From Alistipes sp. (GTDB lineage Bacteria; Bacteroidota; Bacteroidia; Bacteroidales; Rikenellaceae): a stretch of DNA of 63,417 nucleotides. Below are positions 9,477-18,653 of this stretch, piece after piece. Below the pieces are notes generated by a model. The model ran no database searches and was not told the origin of the DNA. It worked only from the letters and a program-made list of their open reading frames with translations. The stretch's first letter is position 1. Every line of letters begins with the position of its first letter. The translations under genes were made by a program, and so were the position numbers. The stretch lies in contig JAFXHE010000018.1 in NCBI GenBank assembly GCA_017536555.1, positions 1 through 63,417 of the forward strand, in the 5' to 3' direction.

Positions 9477-9506
9477 TAAAGTTATGCAATAATTGGCTAA
9501 ATGCAA
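9477..9506 (-). promoter_or_regulatory. Predicted promoter of the orphan plug gene
   Basis: On the minus strand TTG (9506-9504), a 19-base spacer, TAACTTTA (9484-9477), one base off the TAnnTTTG consensus. It helps set the start codon at 9444. Confidence 0.45.
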
Positions 9507-9522
9507 TAGAATATTGAAAAAA

Positions 9523-9554
9523 TTGGTATTTCTTAAATTATTTTATTATATTTG
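9523..9554 (+). promoter_or_regulatory. Predicted promoter of the phosphofructokinase gene
   Basis: TTG (9523-9525), a 21-base spacer, TATATTTG (9547-9554). The leader is about 40 bases. Confidence 0.65.
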
Positions 9555-9598
9555 CGTTGTTATTTGAAGAAATCGTTAACACTTAAAATATAATCATC

Positions 9599-10831
9599 AT
9601 GAAAGAGGCTATTGCAATACTTACGGGTGGCGGTCCTGCCCCCGGTATGAACACCGTTGTTGGCTCTGTTGCCAAGACCTTTTTGGCGAAGGGCTATCGT
9701 GTAATTGGCTTACACTATGGCTATTCAGGTCTTTTCAACCCCAATCCCCGTTACGAGGATCTCGATATGTTCCGTGTGGACTACATCTTCAATCAGGGTG
9801 GTTCTTACCTTACTATGAGCCGCTTTAAGCCCACCGATGAGGACTTCGAGAAGAACTTCAACCTCGACTTCTTCAAGGATAACAACGTTAAGTTGTTGGT
9901 GACAGTGGGTGGTGATGACACCGCATCTACTGCTAACCGTATCGCAAAGTTCCTCGAGAAGAAGCAGTACTCAATTGCTAATATCCACGTTCCCAAGACT
10001 ATCGACAACGACCTTCCTTTGCCCGCAGGTATGCCCACATTTGGCTACCAGTCAGCAAAGAATGCAGGTGCAGTTATTGGTCGCGCCGTATACAACGACG
10101 CTCGTACATCTGCTAACTGGTTTGTAGTGGCAGCAATGGGTCGCTCGGCAGGTCACCTTGCATTTGGTATTGCATCGGCTTGCCACTATCCTATGATCAT
10201 CATCCCCGAGATGTTCAATAAGACAAAGATTACTATCGACAAGATTATCAGCCTTATAGTATCGGCCATCATCAAGCGTAAGTTGCTCAATATGGACTAT
10301 GGTGCTGCAATGGTGTCGGAGGGTGTATTCCACGCGCTCGACCAGGAGGAGATACTCAAGTCGGGTATTCAGTTCTCTTATGATGACCACGGTCACCCCG
10401 AGTTGGGTAAGGTGTCGAAGGCAGAGATGTTCAACACGCTGCTTGAGAAGCGTTGCAAGGCTCTCGGCTTGAAGGTTAAGTCTCGTCCCGTAGAGATTGG
10501 CTACGAGGTACGTTGCCAGACTCCTTGCGCCTTTGACCTTGTATACTGCTCACAGCTCGGTATGGGTGTATATAAGCTCTTTGCAGAGGGTAAGACAGGT
10601 TGTATGGTATACATCAGCCAGGAGGGTTACGTGTCACCGCTCTATCTGAAGGATTTGCAGGATCCCGAGACTGGTAAGATTCCTCCTCGTTTGGTGGATA
10701 TCAATGCCGATAAGATTCACCAGGTTATCGACAACCTTATGCACTATATCACACCCGCTGACTATGAGGCTGCAAAGGCGTATGTCCCCAACCCTGAGGA
10801 GTATGACTTTAAGAAGATTCTCAACTGGTAA
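9599..10831 (+). CDS. Phosphofructokinase, probably pyrophosphate-dependent
   Basis: Glycolytic enzyme phosphorylating fructose 6-phosphate. Family landmarks are the N-terminal GGGPAPGMN loop, VGGDDTAST at 103-111, PKTIDND at 132-138, and MGRSAGHLA. In ATP-dependent enzymes the donor site has GGDG and G-x-IDND; here the second position is Asp (Asp107) and a Lys precedes TIDND (Lys133). In this family that pairing goes with pyrophosphate as the phosphoryl donor. The 410-residue length also fits a PPi-type enzyme rather than the 320-residue bacterial PfkA. With PFOR and GAPDH nearby it indicates an energy-sparing fermentative glycolysis. Donor use is inferred from residues only. Confidence 0.92.
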   Translation: MKEAIAILTGGGPAPGMNTVVGSVAKTFLAKGYRVIGLHYGYSGLFNPNPRYEDLDMFRVDYIFNQGGSYLTMSRFKPTDEDFEKNFNLDFFKDNNVKLLVTVGGDDTASTANRIAKFLEKKQYSIANIHVPKTIDNDLPLPAGMPTFGYQSAKNAGAVIGRAVYNDARTSANWFVVAAMGRSAGHLAFGIASACHYPMIIIPEMFNKTKITIDKIISLIVSAIIKRKLLNMDYGAAMVSEGVFHALDQEEILKSGIQFSYDDHGHPELGKVSKAEMFNTLLEKRCKALGLKVKSRPVEIGYEVRCQTPCAFDLVYCSQLGMGVYKLFAEGKTGCMVYISQEGYVSPLYLKDLQDPETGKIPPRLVDINADKIHQVIDNLMHYITPADYEAAKAYVPNPEEYDFKKILNW

Positions 10832-10859
10832 GATGTTGTGTTAAGGGTCTCCCTGAATA

Positions 10860-10887
10860 AAAGCCACCGATTATGGTGGCTTTTTTT
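10860..10887 (+). terminator. Terminator after the phosphofructokinase gene
   Basis: AAAGCCACC (10860-10868) pairs with GGTGGCTTT (10875-10883), 6-base loop, in a run of seven T. Confidence 0.9.
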
Positions 10888-10890
10888 GTT

Positions 10891-10950
10891 GTAGGGCGAG
10901 ATAGGGTGAGATAGGGCGAGACAGGGCGAGACAGGACGAGATAGGTTATT
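10891..10950. repeat. 10-bp tandem repeats, about 5.5 copies
   Basis: Five exactly spaced 10-base units from 10891: GTAGGGCGAG, ATAGGGTGAG, ATAGGGCGAG, ACAGGGCGAG, ACAGGACGAG, then a partial ATAGG. The unit reads RYAGGGCGAG. Related repeats of opposite polarity occur at 24381-24410. It lies in the 460-base gap between phosphofructokinase and metY, just after a terminator. Confidence 0.9.
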
Positions 10951-11020
10951 CCCTATATTGCCATATTTAGCCCTGCACTCCTGCGCTCCCGCCCTCGATG
11001 TTAACTATTATCCTCTTTTA

Positions 11021-11052
11021 TTTGGCGATTTGAAATTTTTTTATTAATTTTG
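11021..11052 (+). promoter_or_regulatory. Predicted promoter of the metY-metX-hom operon
   Basis: TTTG (11021-11024), a 20-base spacer, TAATTTTG (11045-11052). Transcription would begin near 11057-11060, giving a leader of about 235 bases before metY, which carries the Met-rich small reading frame. Confidence 0.68.
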
Positions 11053-11072
11053 CCTAAACTTTTAACAACTAT

Positions 11073-11159
11073 ATGGCTTCGCAGAATAACATAACGACTT
11101 TAGCAACATCGCCAATGGTGTTTATGGAGGATATTATGTCTATGCGAATGTGCCGTTAG
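11073..11159 (+). CDS. Methionine-rich leader peptide upstream of metY
   Basis: A 28-codon frame, ATG at 11073 to TAG at 11157-11159, starting about 15 bases after the predicted transcription start. Its C-terminal half reads PMVFMEDIMSMRMCR: five Met in twelve residues (codons 15, 18, 22, 24, 26), six Met in all, next to a Cys. It precedes three genes for methionine synthesis from homoserine and a sulfur donor. Amino-acid-biased leader peptides placed like this normally sense charging of the matching tRNA by ribosome stalling. I infer that role here; no protein family supports it. The alternative is a chance small frame, made less likely by the Met cluster and the placement. Confidence 0.6.
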   Translation: MASQNNITTLATSPMVFMEDIMSMRMCR

Positions 11160-11197
11160 GCACCATACTTCACACCGTGCGATTACGTATCGCATAG
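11140..11197 (+). promoter_or_regulatory. Possible attenuator: mutually exclusive RNA pairings in the met leader
   Basis: CTATGCGA (11140-11147), inside the Met codon cluster, is exactly complementary to TCGCATAG (11190-11197). The latter half also belongs to a local hairpin GTGCGAT (11177-11183)/ATCGCAT (11189-11195), so the two structures exclude each other. A third small hairpin, GTGCC/GGCAC (11150-11163), spans the leader stop codon. I see no U-rich run after these, so a classical intrinsic terminator is not evident; control could act through Rho or through translation of metY. Confidence 0.42.
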
Positions 11198-11292
11198 CAC
11201 CCTTGAGTGCACTCCAAACCCCCATATTTTATAGCGTACAACTCTTCCACAAGAGGAGCTAATATATTTGATTGTTTATAAATTATAGAGAT

Positions 11293-12576
11293 ATGTCAGA
11301 GAATAAACTTCACTTCGAGACCCTTCAGATACACGGTGGTTACCACGTTGATGCCTCTAACTCACGAGGTATTGCCATACATCCTACGGCAGCATACCAC
11401 TTTCCGACGTGCGACTATGCGGCAAATCTATTTACGTTGAGCGAGCCAGGTAACATCTATACGCGTCTGCACAACCCGACAACGGCAGCCTACGAGGAGC
11501 GTGTGGCAGCCTTATATGGCGGTGTGGGTGCGCTGGCTACGGCATCTGGTATGTCGGCAATACTGCTCACAATAACTGCTCTTGCAAATGCAGGGCAGAA
11601 TATCGTGGCTTCGCCATACCTCTATGGTGGCACACACAATCAGTTTGTCATATCGCTGCGCAATGTCGGCATTGAGTGCCGTTTGGCGAAGAGTGACTGT
11701 GCCGAGGATATTGCAGAGCTTATAGACGAGAATACGCGTGCCGTGTTTGTTGAGTCTATGGGTAACCCAACCTGCCGTGTGGCGGATATCGAGGCTTTGG
11801 CACGTGTGGCACACCGCAACAATATACCACTCATTGTCGACAACACCTTTGGTGCTGGTGGCTATCTGTGTAACCCCTTTGAGTGGGGTGCTGACATCAT
11901 CACGGATTCGGCTACAAAGTGGATAAATGGACACGGTACGGCTATGGGCGGTATCATCGTCGATGGAGGTACGTTTGATTGGGGCTGTGGTAAGTTCCCC
12001 GCAATAGATGGACCCTCGGAGGGCTATCACGGTCTCAACCTGTATAAGACATTCGGCAATCAGGCGTTTATAGTGAAGTGCCGCGTGGATGGTATGCGCG
12101 ACTTTGGCTGTTGCCCCTCGTCGTTTGACTCATACCTTATGTTACTCGGCTTGGAGACCTTGTCGTTGCGCGTTAAGCACGAGGTGGAGTCTACGTATCG
12201 TCTTGCGGAGTTCTGTAAGAACCACCCCAAGATTAAGCGCGTGAGCTTTGTGGGCTTTGAGGATCACCTGAGCCACGAGTTGGCGAAGAAGTACTTCAAG
12301 ATGGGGGCATCGTCGGTAATGACCATCGAGCTACAAGGTACGCTGGAGAGCACTGTGAAGTTTGTCGAGAGCCTCAAGCTGTCGGCAAATATGACGATGA
12401 TTGGCGACTCTATATCTGTTGTCACCCACCCCGCGTCGACTACGCATAAGCAGCTCTCGGATGAGGCGAAGCAGGCTGCGGGCATTACGCCTACGCTGCT
12501 GCGCATATCGCTCGGCTTGGAGAACGTAGAGGATATTATCGCCGACTATGAGCAGGCATTAAGCCACGTGGAGTAA
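11293..12576 (+). CDS. metY: O-acetylhomoserine sulfhydrylase (aminocarboxypropyltransferase)
   Basis: PLP enzyme that makes homocysteine from O-acetylhomoserine and sulfide in the cytoplasm. The 427 residues match the family. The PLP lysine is Lys209 in DSATKWINGHGT, and ETLQIHGG and NIYTRLHNPT near the N-terminus are typical. I use the ATG at 11293 because the upstream in-frame TTG (11272) would add only a few AT-rich codons. metX overlaps its stop codon by one base, so the two enzymes that make and use O-acetylhomoserine are translationally coupled. Regulation is probably through the Met-rich leader upstream. Confidence 0.95.
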   Translation: MSENKLHFETLQIHGGYHVDASNSRGIAIHPTAAYHFPTCDYAANLFTLSEPGNIYTRLHNPTTAAYEERVAALYGGVGALATASGMSAILLTITALANAGQNIVASPYLYGGTHNQFVISLRNVGIECRLAKSDCAEDIAELIDENTRAVFVESMGNPTCRVADIEALARVAHRNNIPLIVDNTFGAGGYLCNPFEWGADIITDSATKWINGHGTAMGGIIVDGGTFDWGCGKFPAIDGPSEGYHGLNLYKTFGNQAFIVKCRVDGMRDFGCCPSSFDSYLMLLGLETLSLRVKHEVESTYRLAEFCKNHPKIKRVSFVGFEDHLSHELAKKYFKMGASSVMTIELQGTLESTVKFVESLKLSANMTMIGDSISVVTHPASTTHKQLSDEAKQAAGITPTLLRISLGLENVEDIIADYEQALSHVE

Positions 12577-13592
12577 TGAGCAGAGTGTATCGACATACAT
12601 CGCCCGTAGAGCTGGAGTCGGGAGCTATCCTTCCAGAGGTGGAGATTGCCTACGATACCTTTGGTGAGTTGTCCGAAGAGCGCGACAATGTTATATGGGT
12701 ATGTCACGCGCTAACGGCAAACTCCGATGTTGCCGACTGGTGGCCACACACCGTTGAGCAGGGGCGTTTTCTTGACCCCGCGCGCTACTTTGTGGTGTGC
12801 GCCAACTTCCTCGGCTCGCACTACGGCACAACATCGCCACTGTCGATAAACCCCGCGACGGGCAAGAAGTGGTATTACGACTTCCCGCGTATCACCGTGC
12901 GCGATATGGTAAAGTGCCACAGAGTGTTGGCAGAGCATCTTGGCATCAAGCGTGTGAAGATGCTTATAGGTAGCTCCATCGGCGGCTTTCAGTGTATGGA
13001 GTGGGCTATTGAGGAGCCTGACTTCGCCGAGAATGTGGCACTCATAGCTACCACCACCTGCTCGGAGCCGTGGGCGGCAGCGTTCAATGAGTCGCAGCGT
13101 ATGGCGATACGTCTTGACCGCACGTGGGGCGAGATGTCAGATGATGCGGGTCTCGACGGTATGGCTGTTGCGCGCAGCATAGCCCTGATGAGTTATCGTG
13201 GAGGCGCAGCATATAACGCCACGCAGCAGGAGTTGGAGCACGCCGAGGAGGTGTCGTTTGAGCGTCGCGCACATAGCTACCAGCGGTATCAGGGCGAGAA
13301 GCTGCGTCGCAGGTTTAATGCCTTGTCGTATTACCGTCTTACGGAGGCTGTCGACTCGCATAACATTGCGCGTGGTCGTGGCTCTATCAGAGAGGCTCTT
13401 GAGCGCATCAAGGCGCGTGTGCTGGTTGTGGCAATTTCGTCGGACATACTCTTCCCTGTCGAGGCGCACCAGCCACTGCGTGACCATATAGCCGATGTGG
13501 AGTACCACCTCATAGAGTCGGAGTTTGGTCACGACGGCTTCTTGGTTGAATATGATAAACTAAATACAATTATACAGAACTTTTTAGAATAA
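12576..13592 (+). CDS. metX: Homoserine O-acetyltransferase
   Basis: Alpha/beta-hydrolase-fold enzyme transferring acetyl from acetyl-CoA to homoserine, giving the substrate of MetY. The nucleophile elbow is GSSIGG with Ser134; Asp290 (SSDILFP) and His319 (FGHDGF) complete the triad. Length 338 residues. Its ATG uses the last A of the metY TAA stop. Some members of the family use succinyl-CoA; the MetX fold and the partner MetY favour acetyl. Confidence 0.94.
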   Translation: MSRVYRHTSPVELESGAILPEVEIAYDTFGELSEERDNVIWVCHALTANSDVADWWPHTVEQGRFLDPARYFVVCANFLGSHYGTTSPLSINPATGKKWYYDFPRITVRDMVKCHRVLAEHLGIKRVKMLIGSSIGGFQCMEWAIEEPDFAENVALIATTTCSEPWAAAFNESQRMAIRLDRTWGEMSDDAGLDGMAVARSIALMSYRGGAAYNATQQELEHAEEVSFERRAHSYQRYQGEKLRRRFNALSYYRLTEAVDSHNIARGRGSIREALERIKARVLVVAISSDILFPVEAHQPLRDHIADVEYHLIESEFGHDGFLVEYDKLNTIIQNFLE

Positions 13593-13611
13593 CAGCTTAA
13601 AATATAGCCGT

Positions 13612-14793
13612 ATGAAAAATTTGAATATTGGTCTTTTCGGCTTTGGTAACGTTGGTCGCGGTCTGTACGACGTGCTAAAGCGCATAAACTCTGATAATGT
13701 ACACATCAAGCGTATCTGTGTGCGCAACATTGAAAAGGAGCGTGGCGTTGCTGCCAACTTCACGTCAAATCCCGATGATATCTTCAATGACAGCGATATT
13801 AACCTTATCGTGGAGGTTATTGACGATGCCGATGCCGCATACGATATTGTTAAGCGTGCATTGAAGAGCCGTATCCCCGTTGTGTCGGGTAATAAGAAGA
13901 TGCTTGGTCACCATATCATTGAGCTTATCGACCTTCAGGAGCAGTATAACACAGCACTGTTGTATGATGCCTCTGCGTGTGGTAGTATTCCCGTTATACG
14001 TAACCTCGAGGAGTACTACGACAATGACCTGCTCTGCTCCGTAAAGGGTATTCTCAATGGCTCGTCTAACTTCATCCTCTCGAAGATTTTTAACGAGAAG
14101 ATGTCGTATAAGGATGCGCTGAAACTTGCGCAGGACTTGGGCTTTGCCGAGAGTAACCCTACGCTCGATATCGACGGTTGGGACTCGCTATTTAAGCTCA
14201 TTATTATCACTATGCACGCCTTCGGTGTATATGTCGCCCCAGAGCAGATATTTACATACGGCATCTCTACTATGAACGACTCGGATATACGCTTTGCCGA
14301 GGAGAAGGATCGCCGCATAAAGCTTGTGGCACACGTCGAGAAGGTAGATGACCGCCTTATTATGTGTGTCATCCCGCAGCTTATCTCGCGCAATAAGTAC
14401 ATTTATAGTGTCGAGGATGAGTTCAATGGCGTAGTTATCAAGGGCTTGTTCTACGACAAGCAGTTTATGTTTGGTCGCGGTGCTGGTGGTCACCCCACAG
14501 GCTCGGCAGTGTTGAGCGATATCACCGCTTGCGCCTATAACTACCGCTATGAGTATAAGAAACGTAACGACTCGGTATTGCCCAAGTATACTACCGACCA
14601 CATCTTCAGAGTATATTTCCGCTATAAGACAGCCGAGCAGCGTAACCTACTCAACTTCCTCAAGGTGCGCGAGCAGTACTCGTCGGAGGAGTATAACTAC
14701 ATTGTGGGAGATGTCTCTATCGCCAATCTTAAGGCGCATCAGGAGGAGCTGCGTACGGCAGATTGCTTCGTTGCAGCATACCCCTTTGATTAA
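13612..14793 (+). CDS. hom: Homoserine dehydrogenase
   Basis: Reduces aspartate semialdehyde to homoserine with NAD(P)H. The N-terminal Rossmann fold starts at once (GLFGFGNVGRG), the catalytic domain carries GILNGSSNFILSKI, and AGGHPTGSAVLSDI is the substrate-domain signature. At 393 residues it is a stand-alone enzyme, not the aspartokinase fusion (ThrA) common in Bacteroidetes, so a second fused copy may exist elsewhere in the genome. Twenty bases after metX, it gives the operon its own supply of homoserine and points to methionine rather than threonine output. Confidence 0.94.
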   Translation: MKNLNIGLFGFGNVGRGLYDVLKRINSDNVHIKRICVRNIEKERGVAANFTSNPDDIFNDSDINLIVEVIDDADAAYDIVKRALKSRIPVVSGNKKMLGHHIIELIDLQEQYNTALLYDASACGSIPVIRNLEEYYDNDLLCSVKGILNGSSNFILSKIFNEKMSYKDALKLAQDLGFAESNPTLDIDGWDSLFKLIIITMHAFGVYVAPEQIFTYGISTMNDSDIRFAEEKDRRIKLVAHVEKVDDRLIMCVIPQLISRNKYIYSVEDEFNGVVIKGLFYDKQFMFGRGAGGHPTGSAVLSDITACAYNYRYEYKKRNDSVLPKYTTDHIFRVYFRYKTAEQRNLLNFLKVREQYSSEEYNYIVGDVSIANLKAHQEELRTADCFVAAYPFD

Positions 14794-14820
14794 GGCGTAG
14801 AGCGTTTATGTGATAGGTGA

Positions 14821-14857
14821 AGAGCTGTCGGCAGGGTGTCGATGGCTCTCTTTTTTA
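14821..14857 (+). terminator. Terminator of the met operon
   Basis: AGAGCTGTCG (14821-14830) with CGATGGCTCT (14840-14849), two G-U pairs, then CTTTTTT. Confidence 0.85.
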
Positions 14858-14920
14858 GGCTGTGAGGTGTAAATAGCGCATAAAGGCGAGTTTTTGGTTG
14901 TAAATAATGCGAAATGTGAA

Positions 14921-14950
14921 TTGAGATTTGTGAATTGTTTTGTATCTTTG
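14921..14950 (+). promoter_or_regulatory. Predicted promoter of the DUF4834-mlaE-mlaF operon
   Basis: TTG (14921-14923), a 19-base spacer, TATCTTTG (14943-14950). Confidence 0.65.
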
Positions 14951-15007
14951 CATCGTGTAGTACTGTGTTTGTCTATATGATGAACGACAGTGAAATTGTT
15001 TGAAGAG

Positions 15008-15496
15008 ATGATAAACTATTTAAGAATAATATTTTACGGTCTGCTCGCATTTATTGAGCGCAACCCTATATTCTGCCTGATATTGCTGCTGTTGGCTCTC
15101 TTCGCACCCTTCGTATTTAAGATTGTGGGCTGGATTATACTCGGCATTATAGCATTGCTGCTTGTGGGTATCGGTGTGTCGATATGGCGTATGCGCAAGA
15201 TGCAGCGCGAGATGAATGAGCGTTTCGGTGGTATGGGTGGCAGTGGCTTTGGTAGTGGTGCTGCGGGCAACGGCTTTGGGGGCTTCAGCTATACCAATAT
15301 GGGTGGCGGTATGTCACTTGAGGAGCTTGTGCGACAGATGCAGGCGCAGGCAGATGCGGCGCAGCGCGCAAAGCATAGTGGCTCATCGTCGACAGGTGCC
15401 ACTGTAGACCCGACAACAGCCTCGCAGGCCTCGCGAAAGAGGGTGAGTGACGACGTGGGTGACTATGTCGACTTTGAGGAGGTTAAGGATAAGTAA
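15008..15496 (+). CDS. DUF4834-like small membrane protein
   Basis: About 162 residues. Two closely spaced hydrophobic segments (IIFYGLLAF and FCLILLLLALFAPFVFKIVGWIILGIIALLL) are followed by a short basic stretch, a Gly/Phe-rich low-complexity linker, a Gln/Ala helix and an acidic tail ending in DDVGDYVDFEEVKDK. This matches DUF4834, a Bacteroidetes-only family of unknown function. A GTG at 14990 would add six residues (MKLFEE); I prefer the ATG because GTG starts are uncommon around here, but the start is uncertain. It probably shares a transcript with the MlaE/MlaF pair 61 bases on. Confidence 0.72.
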   Translation: MINYLRIIFYGLLAFIERNPIFCLILLLLALFAPFVFKIVGWIILGIIALLLVGIGVSIWRMRKMQREMNERFGGMGGSGFGSGAAGNGFGGFSYTNMGGGMSLEELVRQMQAQADAAQRAKHSGSSSTGATVDPTTASQASRKRVSDDVGDYVDFEEVKDK

Positions 15497-15557
15497 TCAC
15501 AAGCCTGTGGTGTCGTCCTTGTAGGGTGCGGTGCTGTGGCTTAAGCATAAGTTTTTA

Positions 15558-16301
15558 ATGATTTCGCTTTTTGAAAATATAGGTCGCTACTTTATGCTCT
15601 TGGGCAAGGTCTTTTCACGCCCCGAGAAGTTGCGCATATACAACCGCCGTATATGGTTTGAGATTGAGGCGTTGGGCTTCAACTCGATATCGCTCACGGC
15701 TATCATCTCGGCATTTATCGGTGCTGTTGTCGCCTTGCAGATGGCAATCACGCTCGAGTCGCCATTCATTCCCAAGTATATGATTGGCTACGCTACGCGC
15801 GAGGTTATGATTTTGGAGTTTTCGTCAACGGTTGTCGCCCTTATTCTCGCGGGTAAGGTCGGCTCAAACATCGCCTCGGAGATTGGTACTATGCGTATTA
15901 CGGAGCAGATTGATGCGCTCGAGATTATGGGTATCAATTCGGCATCATACCTTATCCTGCCCAAGATTGTGGCTACGGTGCTCTTCTTCCCGCTGCTCAC
16001 ACTCTTCAGTATTGTTGTAGGTATTGTCGGTGGTTATGCCATTGCCTACTTTACGGGTATTATGATTCCTGGCGACTATGTCGAGGGCTTGTTCTACTAC
16101 TTTGAGCCATTCTCGATAACGTATGCCATTGTCAAGGGTGCTGTCTTTGCATTTATCATCACCTCTATCTCGGCATACTGTGGCTACTATGCCAAGGGTA
16201 ACTCGTTAGAGGTGGGACGTGCCTCGACACGTGCCGTTGTTGCAAGCTCCATTACAATTATGATATTCGACCTTATACTAACACAAATTATGCGCGTATG
16301 A
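15558..16301 (+). CDS. mlaE: MlaE/YrbE-family ABC transporter permease
   Basis: Inner-membrane permease of an MCE-type phospholipid transport system, thought to move lipids between the inner and outer membranes. From the ATG at 15558 it is 247 residues with about five membrane segments, and it carries the family run ALQMAITLESPFIP...REVMILEFSS. A GTG nine codons upstream (15531) is less likely. It overlaps the ATPase gene by four bases (ATGA). The MCE substrate-binding protein (MlaD) that usually follows mlaE-mlaF is not here. Confidence 0.9.
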   Translation: MISLFENIGRYFMLLGKVFSRPEKLRIYNRRIWFEIEALGFNSISLTAIISAFIGAVVALQMAITLESPFIPKYMIGYATREVMILEFSSTVVALILAGKVGSNIASEIGTMRITEQIDALEIMGINSASYLILPKIVATVLFFPLLTLFSIVVGIVGGYAIAYFTGIMIPGDYVEGLFYYFEPFSITYAIVKGAVFAFIITSISAYCGYYAKGNSLEVGRASTRAVVASSITIMIFDLILTQIMRV

Positions 16302-17053
16302 TCAGAGCAGACCATATATCAAAGACCTTTGAGGGTCGTACCGTTCTCAATGACATAAGTGTAGAGTTTGATACGGGTAAGACAAACCTTATCATTGGTC
16401 GTAGTGGCTCGGGTAAGACGGTGCTGCTCAAGTCGTTGGTGGGACTGCACGATGTTGACAGCGGACGTATCTTCTTTGATGATGTATGTTATACCGACCT
16501 TGACTTTAGGGGTCGCAAGTCTATACGCAAGGATATTGGAATGATTTTTCAGGGAGGTGCTCTGCTCGACTCGTCCACAGTGCGCGAGAATGTGCGCCTG
16601 CCCCTCGACCTCTTTACCGAGATGTCGGAGAGTGAGAAGCGCGATAGGGTAGACTTCTGCTTGAGCCGTGTGCGCCTGACGGGAGCCGACCACCTCTACC
16701 CCTCGGAGTTGAGTGGTGGTATGGTCAAGCGTGTTGCCATAGCGCGTGCCATTGTGCTCAACCCGCGTTACCTCTTCTGCGACGAGCCTAACTCGGGTCT
16801 TGACCCGCAGACATCGGTGGTCATAGATAACCTTATTCACGACATCACCAAGGAGTTTAATATAACCACAATCATAAACACGCACGATATGAACTCTGTG
16901 ATGGAGATTGGCGAGAAGATTGTGTATATTCACGAAGGTCACAAGTGGTGGGAGGGCTCAAAGGATGATATCTTGCTCTCCGAAAACCCTGAACTTAACG
17001 ATTTTGTCTTTGCCTCGGCTATGGCAAAACGTGCTAAAAGTGTGGCGCGATAG
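16298..17053 (+). CDS. mlaF: ABC transporter ATP-binding protein, MlaF-like
   Basis: Cytoplasmic ATPase partner of the permease upstream. Walker A GRSGSGKTVLL, Q-loop IGMIFQGGAL, signature ELSGGMVKRVAIARA, Walker B RYLFCDEPNSGLDP and switch His NTHDMNS are all intact over 251 residues. The LSGGM rather than LSGGQ signature is usual for MlaF/Ttg2A-type ATPases. Its start codon lies inside the stop region of the permease gene, so they are translationally coupled. Confidence 0.93.
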   Translation: MIRADHISKTFEGRTVLNDISVEFDTGKTNLIIGRSGSGKTVLLKSLVGLHDVDSGRIFFDDVCYTDLDFRGRKSIRKDIGMIFQGGALLDSSTVRENVRLPLDLFTEMSESEKRDRVDFCLSRVRLTGADHLYPSELSGGMVKRVAIARAIVLNPRYLFCDEPNSGLDPQTSVVIDNLIHDITKEFNITTIINTHDMNSVMEIGEKIVYIHEGHKWWEGSKDDILLSENPELNDFVFASAMAKRAKSVAR

Positions 17054-17138
17054 TGTAGGAATATGTGTCGCACCAGAGCGATAAGAGGCGGCGTGATGGT
17101 GTATGATGAAAAAAGATATTGTAATTTTGTAATAAAAC

Positions 17139-17169
17139 TTGCTAAATCGACCAAAAGTATATACTTTTG
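17139..17169 (+). promoter_or_regulatory. Predicted promoter of gapA
   Basis: TTG (17139-17141), a 20-base spacer, TACTTTTG (17162-17169); leader about 45 bases. Confidence 0.65.
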
Positions 17170-17182
17170 CAGAGTCATTTGA

Positions 17183-18235
<1,053 letters not shown>

Positions 18236-18278
18236 TATTTGTTGCGTGTGTGGCGCGTCTGCGCCCCAGCGTAAAGCT

Positions 18279-18314
18279 GCACCAGATGGGTTTGCCTGTC
18301 TGGTGCTTTTTTTG
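18279..18314 (+). terminator. Terminator after gapA
   Basis: GCACCAGA (18279-18286) with TCTGGTGC (18299-18306), then eight T. A second hairpin GGCGC/GCGCC (18252-18264) lies just upstream. Confidence 0.88.
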
Positions 18315-18445
18315 TGGCAGATGCTAACCTCGGGCTTGGGTATCTGTGTTGTCGCCGTATTCGTGTTGTGGTGTAGCAGAGTAAGAGATATTGTGCTCTC
18401 TATGCCTAAATATCTGGATAAATATGCGTAAATTGCGCCAAATTA

Positions 18446-18476
18446 TTTGACAATAAAATAATAATTATTATTTTTG
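18446..18476 (+). promoter_or_regulatory. Predicted promoter of the 914-residue lipoprotein gene
   Basis: TTTG (18446-18449), a 19-base spacer, TATTTTTG (18469-18476). It gives an unusually long leader of about 170 bases (18484-18653) in which I find no known RNA motif. The gap 18236-18653 holds nothing else beyond the gapA terminator. Confidence 0.68.
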
Positions 18477-18653
18477 TAAAATGAAGTTTGTGCGCACTGT
18501 TGATTTTGGTGCTAATGTGCTATAAACAGGTAATCTTGGTTATCAGCCGTAGCTGCAAACAGTTAGCGACATCGACAAAGTTGGGTCTTTAATGCCACAA
18601 CGTCGGCTGCACTTACTAATGATGTGAAAACACAATTTTAACTAAACAAAACT

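Noticed and set aside
9599-10831. ATP-dependent PfkA
   Set aside because: GGDD and K-TIDND at the donor site and the 410-residue length fit a pyrophosphate-dependent enzyme instead.
10891-10950. Tandem repeats considered as a CRISPR array
   Set aside because: The units are 9-10 bases with no spacers, here and at 24.3, 48.3 and 50.5 kb; no cas gene is in the window.
11053-11292. SAM-type riboswitch ahead of metY
   Set aside because: I could not find the conserved core of any SAM riboswitch class; the Met-rich frame explains the region better.
18246-18431. 61-codon frame after gapA
   Set aside because: It runs through the gapA terminator and has no promoter or coding character.
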